Shown: one piece after another, positions 1 through 4,166 of the stretch | Position numbering within the stretch: the stretch's first letter is position 1 | How the letters are laid out: each line of letters begins with the position of its first letter | From: UBA1206 sp045643125 | GTDB lineage: Bacteria > Bacillota > Clostridia > Oscillospirales > CAG-382 | NCBI GenBank assembly: GCA_045643125.1 | Contig: JAZUKE010000075.1 | Coordinates: forward strand, 1 to 5,026 | Reading direction: 5' to 3' | Length of the DNA stretch: 5,026 nucleotides | Translations under genes and position numbers: made by a program | The notes under the pieces: generated by a model | Database searches by the model: none | What the model was told of the DNA's origin: nothing | What the model saw: only the letters and a program-made list of their open reading frames with translations

Positions 1-138
1 ACGGCACTTTTCAGCCATTACATCCGACTTCTTTCAGACTCCACCTCACGATGGACGCCCTTGTCTTCGTCTAACAGTTCCTACTGCCAAGTCTGTAGCG
101 GACTTTCACCGCCAAATGAATATGCGTGCCGAGCACAC
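1..138 (-). ncRNA. Group II intron (class IIC-like), 5' end of the intron RNA, partial
   Basis: Read on the minus strand, the intron begins at position 138 with GTGTGCTCGGCAC, which fits the group II 5' consensus GUGYG. Further conserved domain I pieces follow in order: a stem-loop GGCGGTGAAAGTCCGC (98-113), the block GACAAGGGCGTCC (53-65) and GGAGTCTGAAAGAAG (28-42). The order and wording match my memory of the 5' part of the Oceanobacillus iheyensis group IIC intron; this is recall, not an alignment. The intron runs off the left edge, so domains II-VI, any reverse transcriptase ORF and the EBS1 guide are not visible. The 5' exon ends TTTTTTGTGCTTA, the T-tract of a hairpin terminator, which is the known target type of class C introns. 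The RNA is a self-splicing ribozyme and, with its maturase, a retroelement. Whether this copy is complete and active cannot be judged. Confidence 0.85.
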
Positions 139-145
139 TAAGCAC

Positions 146-179
146 AAAAAAGGATTTCCGGTCGCGGAAATCCTTTTTT
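146..179 (-). terminator. Perfect rho-independent terminator; 5' exon of the group II intron
   Basis: A perfect 15-bp stem (146-160 pairing with 165-179) closes a 4-nt loop. The core is GGATTTCCG/CGGAAATCC, and the A/T ends supply a T-tract in either direction, so it could work on both strands. On the minus strand it is the first strong terminator after the hydrolase operon, though about 235 bp beyond the stop codon. Its minus-strand T-tract ends 7 nt before the intron 5' splice site. Confidence 0.85.
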
Positions 180-180
180 G

Positions 181-407
181 AGTTTTCAGTTTTCAGTTTC
201 AGAAAAAGCACGGGAAGATTGCAATTTGTAGGGGGCGGCGTCGCCTTGAAGTAAGAAGTAAGAAGTAATAGTGAAGAAGTAAGTATTATTTCACGCGAAT
301 GCGTGAAATAATTTCCTTAATTTGAAATTTGTAATTTGTAACTTGCCATTAACTCCACTCTCCGCTCTCAACTCTCCGCTTTTTCTGAAAACTGAAAACT
401 GAAAACT
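181..407. repeat. Imperfect ~29-bp inverted repeat bounding the heptamer region
   Basis: Positions 181-209 are the reverse complement of 378-407 except for a single-base length difference (gaaact against gaaaact). The arms are mostly agttttc units plus a non-repetitive end gctttttctg. A central hairpin sits within a few bases of the midpoint. The arrangement recalls a small non-autonomous palindromic or MITE-like element. It has no transposase, and no target duplication is evident. Two independent expansions of the same heptamer in opposite orientation could also produce it. Confidence 0.55.
285..312. repeat. Perfect 12-bp hairpin near the centre of the repeat region
   Basis: The arm attatttcacgc (285-296) is perfectly complementary to gcgtgaaataat (301-312) around a gaat loop. 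No T-tract follows on either strand, so it is unlikely to be a terminator. It is centred near 298, and the flanking inverted repeat is centred near 294. Confidence 0.7.
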
Positions 408-414
408 GAAAACT

Positions 415-1137
415 TTATCTCCCCTGCTGCTTTTTGATGAATTCCAATGCAAGCGGTGACAGCGGATAAGACGTATGGGTGCAGCCCTTCATAAACGTCA
501 CTTCGCGCTCGCAGCCGAAATCGCGCAGCGTACCGATAAGCAGCATCGTCTGCTCGTAACGGTTGGGAACGTCGTTTTCGCTTACGACTATCAGCATAGG
601 CGCGTATTCTCTGCCCTCGGTAACGTAGTAAAGCGGAGCGGCATCGTCGATGATGACACGTCTCGTGTCGTACCCGCGTTCTTTCAGCACGTTGAAATGC
701 GTCGTCGGCTGTCCAGCGTCCATAATATAGCCCGATATCTTATCGCTGTCGATGCCGTACTTTCCGAGATATTCCTTGTTGAAGCACAGCATCTGCGTAA
801 GATACGCGCCGGCGGAAGATCCGCCGATATATATTCCGCTGCAGGAAACGCCGAAGTCTTTGATATGCTCCTTCACCCACGCGACAGACGCCGCGCCGTC
901 AAGGATGAAATCGGGGAATTTTGCTTCCGGGTACAGTCTGTAACCGACCGACGCAACGCCTATGCCCGCTTCGACAAGACATTCGTAATAATCGTACCCG
1001 GGGCGCGAGCCGTTTACGAATCCGCCGCCGTGAAAGAAAATATAGATCGGGAAAACGTCGGTATCGGGAAGATACAGATTGAGTTTGTGACGGTCATTGC
1101 CGTCGTCTATGTACGGTACGTTGGGAAAACTACGCAT
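415..1137 (-). CDS. Alpha/beta hydrolase, HSL-type esterase/lipase-like
   Basis: This 240-residue cytoplasmic enzyme without a signal peptide belongs to the alpha/beta hydrolase fold, hormone-sensitive-lipase group. The oxyanion-hole motif HGGGF is at residues 36-40 and the conserved YRLYPE at 66-71. The nucleophile elbow GSSAG is at 106-110, with S108 the likely catalytic serine. The likely acid is D189 in ENDVP and the likely base H221 in GCTHTS. All triad residues are present, so it should hydrolyse ester bonds; the substrate is not predictable, and carbohydrate-ester or peptidase-like relatives exist. I chose the ATG at 1137 because AAGGAG lies 10 nt upstream (1148-1153). A TTG start at 1158 would put that ribosome site inside the gene. 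The first 8 bp overlap the end of the upstream membrane-protein gene, which suggests coupled translation from one mRNA. Confidence 0.9.
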   Translation of the reverse strand: MRSFPNVPYIDDGNDRHKLNLYLPDTDVFPIYIFFHGGGFVNGSRPGYDYYECLVEAGIGVASVGYRLYPEAKFPDFILDGAASVAWVKEHIKDFGVSCSGIYIGGSSAGAYLTQMLCFNKEYLGKYGIDSDKISGYIMDAGQPTTHFNVLKERGYDTRRVIIDDAAPLYYVTEGREYAPMLIVVSENDVPNRYEQTMLLIGTLRDFGCEREVTFMKGCTHTSYPLSPLALEFIKKQQGR

Positions 1138-1414
1138 TTTTGATCCTCTCCTTATCAAGTTTCAGATTGCGGAAATAAAGCACGAGATCGCAAAAGACCA
1201 TCAACGAATTGAGTACATAGAAAAACAGAACATACCATTTGAAGCTGTCAGACGTCAATTTTGACATGATCCCGAAAATATATCCGATGAATATAAACAA
1301 AAGGAAGCACAGGCTTTTCCCTTTCGTCGTCCTTGCCCGGTACGATTTCATCACCGACAGCGGCCACGACACGCCGAAACATACTACCATAATGATTTCA
1401 AAAATTTCACTCAT
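1130..1414 (-). CDS. Small PQ-loop/SemiSWEET-like membrane protein
   Basis: The 94-residue product has three predicted membrane segments, at about residues 4-20, 33-53 and 60-81, and a basic tail. The first helix ends in WPLS (17-20), followed by the basic loop KSYRARTTKGKS (23-34). This is the layout of half-size SWEET (SemiSWEET/PQ-loop) transporters, which work as dimers to move small sugars; the usual PQ dipeptide is replaced by WP. Family membership is inferred from pattern and length, and the substrate is unknown. The ATG at 1414 has an ideal AGGAGG (1421-1426) 6 nt upstream. It is the first gene of an operon with the alpha/beta hydrolase, which starts inside its last codons. One possibility is that it imports or exports a small ester or sugar handled by the hydrolase, but nothing in the sequence proves this. 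Confidence 0.7.
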   Translation of the reverse strand: MSEIFEIIMVVCFGVSWPLSVMKSYRARTTKGKSLCFLLFIFIGYIFGIMSKLTSDSFKWYVLFFYVLNSLMVFCDLVLYFRNLKLDKERIKNA

Positions 1415-1438
1415 AAACTGCCTCCTTCTGATACTATG

Positions 1439-1467
1439 ATGTTATCATCCGACAGGCTTTTTGTCAA
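1439..1467 (-). promoter_or_regulatory. SigA-type promoter of the transporter-like/hydrolase operon
   Basis: On the minus strand, a perfect -35 TTGACA (1462-1467) is separated by 17 bp from a -10 TAACAT (1439-1444, 4 of 6 matches). The predicted start, near 1432, leaves a short leader of about 18 nt that holds the AGGAGG site. Confidence 0.75.
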
Positions 1468-1511
1468 TATGAATAAATTGCGTTCAGCGCCGAAACAACG
1501 AATATTTTGCG

Positions 1512-1769
1512 CTATATGAATTTTTGTCTTGTCAAAATACATTCTTCCACTCGGTCTGAGATCAGTCCGCCGTCTCTTTTTGAATAATATTCAAGCAGCG
1601 GTTTTACCTTATCCGAAATTTCCGCTCTGTCAAATTTCCTGATTTTCAATTGAGATCCGAACAGCGCTCTTGCCGTGTTCATTATAAGCCGAAAAAGTCT
1701 GAAAAATTCAATACTTTTTTCGATATAAGTGTAAAAACTTTTGAAATTATAGAAGTTTTTCGATTTCAT
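1512..1769 (-). CDS. Hypothetical 85-codon ORF, possibly a gene remnant
   Basis: I do not recognise this ORF. The C-terminal half (from MNTARALFG onward, about 56 residues) looks protein-like, mixing charged and hydrophobic residues as in a helical domain (AEISDKVKPLLEYYSKRD). The N-terminal part is rich in F, Y, N and K, as in translated AT-rich DNA. Neither possible ATG (1769 or the internal one at 1682) has a ribosome binding site, and no clear promoter precedes it. It may be the 3' end of a gene whose 5' part was lost when the neighbouring DNA was rearranged, or it may be chance. Its last codons lie in one arm of the 15-bp inverted repeat at 1521-1535. Confidence 0.25.
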   Translation of the reverse strand: MKSKNFYNFKSFYTYIEKSIEFFRLFRLIMNTARALFGSQLKIRKFDRAEISDKVKPLLEYYSKRDGGLISDRVEECILTRQKFI

Positions 1770-1947
1770 CAGCCAAAAAGCAAAATATCAGGCGGAACAG
1801 TTTTTATCTATATATTCCGTCGCAGCTTCTGAAAAGCGGTCTTATTGTCAAATTCTTGTCGCTTTTTGCCAAGTATATCGTCAATTTCGTGGCATTTTTC
1901 TGTTTTTCATCGTCAAATTCGTGGCATTTATCTTGACAAGACAAAAA
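1521..1947. repeat. Perfect 15-bp inverted repeat pair (1521-1535 and 1933-1947)
   Basis: The sequence ttgacaagacaaaaa occurs on the plus strand at 1933-1947 and in inverse orientation at 1521-1535, about 400 bp apart. The right copy contains the -35 box of the ATPase promoter. The pair encloses the hypothetical 85-codon ORF and the three degenerate direct repeats. It could be the ends of a small element or a duplicated, inverted promoter fragment. Its A-rich makeup makes it less striking than its length suggests. Confidence 0.5.
1846..1930. repeat. Three degenerate direct repeats, ~32-bp period, upstream of the ATPase promoter
   Basis: The motif cgtcaaattcgtggcattt at 1911-1929 recurs with one mismatch at 1879-1897. 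A weaker version (tgtcaaattc, two extra bases, gtcgctttt) starts at 1846. The spacings are 33 and 32 bp, close to three helical turns, so all copies face the same side of the DNA. The last copy ends 3 bp before the -35 box of the ATPase gene. They could be binding sites for an unknown regulator, or tandem-duplication leftovers. Confidence 0.6.
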
Positions 1948-1960
1948 AATCCGTTATAAT
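1933..1960 (+). promoter_or_regulatory. Consensus SigA promoter of the AAA ATPase gene
   Basis: A perfect -35 TTGACA (1933-1938) and a perfect -10 TATAAT (1955-1960) are spaced 16 bp apart. A second TATAAT at 1964-1969 is too far from the -35. The expected transcript start near 1967 gives a leader of about 33 nt with GGAGG at 1988-1992. This rules out translation starts upstream of about 1967. Confidence 0.85.
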
Positions 1961-2000
1961 GGTTATAATAAATACAACTTACGTCCCGGAGGAACCTTAT

Positions 2001-3299
2001 ATGCTGAAAAGGAAAATATACGACACTCTTCTTGAATGGAAACAGAAAAAGCATCAGGACTGTCTTCTGATAAAAGGTGCAAGACAAGTGGGAAAATCAT
2101 TTATTATCCGCGAGTTCGGGAAAAACAATTATAAAAGCGTAATTGAAATAAATTTCTATGAACATCCCGAGTACAAAACGATTTTTGACGGCGATCTGAG
2201 CGCTGCGGAAATCTACAAGCGAATCTCTCTCAATGTGCCTAACGTTAAGTTCATAGAGCATAATACTTTGATTTTTCTTGATGAAATACAGCATTGCCCG
2301 AATGCGAGGACTGCGATCAAATTTCTTGCCATCGACGACAGATACGATGTGATATCTTCCGGGTCACTTCTCGGACTTTACTACAAAGATATAGTGTCCG
2401 TCCCCGTTGGATATGAAACGCCGATAGATATGTACTCTCTTGATTTTGAGGAATTTTTGTGGGCGTATGGATATGACGCCAACGCCATCGGAACATTGAA
2501 AGAGTATTTCACGTTGAAAGAAAAAATACCGGATTCCGTCAATGCCAGGTTCCATAAAATACTGCGGGAATACCTCGTTGTCGGCGGAATGCCGGCAGTA
2601 GTCAACACGTTTTTTGAAACGAATAATTTTCAGGAAACGTATAACAAGCAGATCTCCATTCTGACCGAATACGAAAATGACATCAAAAAATACGCCAAAA
2701 CTACCGACAGACAGAAAATCCGTGATTGCTATTATTCGCTTCCCAGACAGCTGTCAAAAGAGTACACAAAGTTTCAATACAAGACAGTCGAGCCAAAAGG
2801 CTCATCCAAGAAATACGAAAATTCTCTTGATTGGCTGATCGACGCCGGAATGATCCGAAAAATCCCGAACGTGTCAACGCCGCTTTTGCCGCTTGCGGGA
2901 TATGAGCAGCCGGATCAGTTCAAGATATATGCGACGGATATCGGCATTGCTACCGCTATGTTCGGATTTCAAACGCAGGCTGCGCTGGTAAACGATACGC
3001 TGACCGGGCCTGCCAAGGGCGGCATTTACGAAAATTTGATTTTTGATATGCTGGTCAAGAGAGGTTACAAACTGAATTATATCAAAAAAGCCGACAGTAC
3101 TCAGGAAATCGAATTTCTTGTCGAACAGAATTGTGCGGTGATCCCGATAGAGGTAAAAAGCAAAAGAGGAAACACCTTGTCGTTAAATCAATTTCTGAAA
3201 GATTGGCAGCCGCCGTATTCTTACAAGCTTACGGGAACAAATGTCGGCGAAGTTGAAAGCAAAATCACTCTTCCGCATTATTTGGCAATATTTATCTGA
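2001..3299 (+). CDS. AAA_14/DUF4143-family ATPase with C-terminal nuclease-like domain
   Basis: The 432-residue product has the two-part layout of a family common in gut anaerobes. The N-terminal P-loop domain carries Walker A GARQVGKS (26-33), Walker B LIFLDEIQ (90-97), a sensor-like SSGS (119-122) and the typical LDFEEFLWAYG (147-157). The DUF4143 part follows, with YLVVGGMPAVV (191-201). Near the end is a PD-(D/E)XK-nuclease-like set: E344 in GGIYEN, E371 in EIEFL, and E384-V-K386 in PIEVKSK. Relatives usually have Asp where E371 stands. The cellular role of the family is unknown; ATP binding is well supported, nuclease activity is not. I chose the ATG at 2001 because GGAGG (1988-1992) lies 8 nt upstream and the promoter sits at 1933-1960; the frame stays open back to 1845 but cannot be translated from this transcript. 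It is a single-gene unit. Its stop codon overlaps the end of the truncated toxin gene on the opposite strand, and no terminator is evident after it. Confidence 0.9.
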   Translation: MLKRKIYDTLLEWKQKKHQDCLLIKGARQVGKSFIIREFGKNNYKSVIEINFYEHPEYKTIFDGDLSAAEIYKRISLNVPNVKFIEHNTLIFLDEIQHCPNARTAIKFLAIDDRYDVISSGSLLGLYYKDIVSVPVGYETPIDMYSLDFEEFLWAYGYDANAIGTLKEYFTLKEKIPDSVNARFHKILREYLVVGGMPAVVNTFFETNNFQETYNKQISILTEYENDIKKYAKTTDRQKIRDCYYSLPRQLSKEYTKFQYKTVEPKGSSKKYENSLDWLIDAGMIRKIPNVSTPLLPLAGYEQPDQFKIYATDIGIATAMFGFQTQAALVNDTLTGPAKGGIYENLIFDMLVKRGYKLNYIKKADSTQEIEFLVEQNCAVIPIEVKSKRGNTLSLNQFLKDWQPPYSYKLTGTNVGEVESKITLPHYLAIFI

Positions 3300-3432
3300 A
3301 TTTTTCGTCCAAAGTTTCGCCTTTTCTTAAGGCGTCAACGACGGTATCAAGTTCGTTGATATCAAGACCGCGCTTTTTCATCAGCTTATAGCTTTTCTTA
3401 TACGCTGTGGTAAACTTTACCTCATATCTCAT
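3292..3432 (-). pseudogene. Truncated YafQ/RelE-family toxin, N-terminal 46 codons
   Basis: The ATG at 3432 overlaps the antitoxin stop codon as ATGA. The product begins MRYEVKFTTAYKKSYKLMKK and continues RGLDINELDTVVDALRKGETLDEKFR, the N-terminal pattern of YafQ-type mRNA interferases. These are normally about 90 residues and continue after EK(Y/F)R with DH and the catalytic His/Asp/His segment. Here a TAA follows immediately, inside the last codons of the ATPase gene on the other strand. The catalytic half is absent, so the toxin should be inactive. The break coincides with the ATPase stop codon, pointing to a recombination or insertion junction at about 3295-3303. No matching C-terminal toxin half is visible elsewhere in the window. 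Confidence 0.85.
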
Positions 3433-3701
3433 TCTTCCAGCGCCGCCTTCAATTCTTCCATACTTGTGTAGCCTTTGACGGATTTGTCAGCGGATATGCG
3501 CCTTGCTTCTGCCATAGCTTCAAGCGTTTTTTTGTTATATTGCGGCATTTCTACCGAAAAAGGCAAGCCTCCGCGCAAAACGCACTGATGCAGGAACAAA
3601 TTAACAGCTCCCGACATATCAAGCCCCAAAGTTTCAAAAAGTGCGGTCGCCTCTCGTTTGATATCGGAATCTATCCGTACCTGTGTTGGTGTTGTAGCCA
3701 T
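3429..3701 (-). CDS. dinJ: DinJ/RelB-family antitoxin
   Basis: The 90-residue protein has the RelB/DinJ layout. A short N-terminal strand TQVRID (6-11) and two helices (about 12-24 and 29-43) form a ribbon-helix-helix DNA-binding fold, with the family-typical pattern GLDMSGAVNLFL at 26-37. A polar C-terminal tail would wrap and neutralise a YafQ-type toxin. The ATG at 3701 is preceded by AAAGGG (3710-3715) 8 nt upstream; an upstream in-frame ATG at 3767 lies before the promoter and is unlikely. The next gene overlaps by ATGA and is a truncated toxin, so this is an orphan antitoxin that may persist as an autoregulator or guard against related toxins. The family call is firm; the exact orthology behind the dinJ symbol is less so. 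Confidence 0.88.
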   Translation of the reverse strand: MATTPTQVRIDSDIKREATALFETLGLDMSGAVNLFLHQCVLRGGLPFSVEMPQYNKKTLEAMAEARRISADKSVKGYTSMEELKAALEE

Positions 3702-3733
3702 AATATCATCCCTTTCTGTTACAATGATATTAT
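3700..3733. promoter_or_regulatory. Probable antitoxin operator: perfect 10-bp inverted repeat
   Basis: The half-site ataatatcat (3700-3709) is the exact inverse of atgatattat (3724-3733), with 14 bp between. One half overlaps the -10 box and the other reaches into the antitoxin start codon. Ribbon-helix-helix antitoxins of the RelB/DinJ type bind such palindromes to repress their own operons. Binding here is inferred from position and symmetry. Confidence 0.6.
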
Positions 3734-3757
3734 ACGCGTTTTGGTTTACGTTGTCAA
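3729..3757 (-). promoter_or_regulatory. Perfect consensus SigA promoter of the antitoxin/toxin operon
   Basis: On the minus strand, TTGACA (3752-3757) and TATAAT (3729-3734) are spaced exactly 17 bp apart. The -10 overlaps the distal operator half-site. Such a strong promoter would be expected to need the repression that the palindrome offers. Confidence 0.88.
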
Positions 3758-3806
3758 GCATAATCAAAATGAATTTATAGATTTACCATATTATACCAGC
3801 ATCGGT

Positions 3807-4166
3807 TCATATATTCCTGTCGCGGCTTTTGAAAAGGAACGCGAAAGCAACGGCGAACGATATTGCCGCCGAGATGCCGGCTGCCGACGCGGAAAGTCCG
3901 CCGGTCAGTGCGCCGATCAGTCCTTTTTCGTCAACGGCTTCTTTCACTCCGTTCGCAAGCAGATAGCCGAATCCGGTCAGCGGCACCGTCGCGCCGGAAG
4001 ACGCGAAGTCCACGAGAGCGCCGTAAACGCCGATTCCCGTGAGAAACACGCCGATGCAGACGTAGGAAACGAGGATTTTTGCCGGTGTCAGTTTGGTTTT
4101 GTCAACGAGCAGCTGTGAAACGAGGCAGATCAGCCCGCCGACGACGAAAACGCGCAGATATTCCAT
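3807..4166 (-). CDS. spoVAE: Stage V sporulation protein AE (SpoVAE), membrane subunit of the SpoVA channel
   Basis: The 119-residue membrane protein helps form the SpoVA complex in the inner forespore membrane, which takes up Ca-dipicolinic acid during sporulation and releases it at germination. Visible hallmarks are the N-terminal VVGGLICLVSQLLVDKTKLTPA (residues 8-29), GATVPLTGFGYLLANGVKEAV (58-78) and the glycine/alanine-rich GALTGGLSASAAGISAAISF (85-104). The length and all main motifs match SpoVAEb-type proteins. The ATG at 4166 shares its A with the TAA of spoVAD (TAATG), and GGAG (4175-4178) lies 8 nt upstream inside spoVAD, so translation is probably coupled. In known spore formers the operon depends on SigG; its promoter would lie upstream of this window. 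No hairpin terminator is seen after the stop codon. Confidence 0.95.
   Translation of the reverse strand: MEYLRVFVVGGLICLVSQLLVDKTKLTPAKILVSYVCIGVFLTGIGVYGALVDFASSGATVPLTGFGYLLANGVKEAVDEKGLIGALTGGLSASAAGISAAISFAVAFAFLFKSRDRNI

Larger units (their letters stand above)
181..414. repeat. Non-coding heptanucleotide-repeat mosaic
   Basis: No gene is visible here. The DNA is built of 7-bp units. Copies of agttttc start the block (181-194, then a 6-bp copy). Next come gaagtaa at 248-254, 255-261, 262-268 and 276-282, with a variant unit between. From 320 to 413 the same 7-bp register is kept without a break: atttgaa, atttgta twice, acttgcc, attaact, ccactct, ccgctct, caactct, ccgcttt, ttctgaa, aactgaa three times. 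It lies between the hydrolase stop codon and the terminator, so it is probably transcribed as a 3' untranslated region. Similar simple heptamers occur in intergenic DNA of other bacteria; a function is not established. Confidence 0.8.

Noticed and set aside
1..141. Plus-strand open frame ending SGLSPPNEYACRAH at a TAA (139-141)
   Set aside because: It is the antisense of conserved group II intron domain I sequence; such frames recur wherever these introns occur and are not genes.
234..245. ggcggcgtcgcc as a regulatory palindrome
   Set aside because: Only 4-bp arms; it looks like part of common intergenic repeat sequence, and no gene start is nearby.
181..414. CRISPR array
   Set aside because: The repeat units are 7 bp and contiguous, with no 25-36-bp repeats separated by unique spacers and no cas genes.
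475..1143. Long plus-strand ORF opposite the alpha/beta hydrolase
   Set aside because: It has no recognisable domain and lies fully antisense to a gene with an intact catalytic triad.
1517..3305. 9-bp direct repeat tgaattttt at 1517-1525 and 3297-3305 as a target-site duplication of an ATPase-bearing insertion
   Set aside because: It is AT-rich and short, and joining the outer flanks does not restore the YafQ reading frame (an early TAG follows), so it is probably chance.
3318..3334. Six-bp hairpin cgcctt/aaggcg after the ATPase gene as a terminator
   Set aside because: The stem is short, has no T-tract, and lies within the coding part of the truncated toxin.
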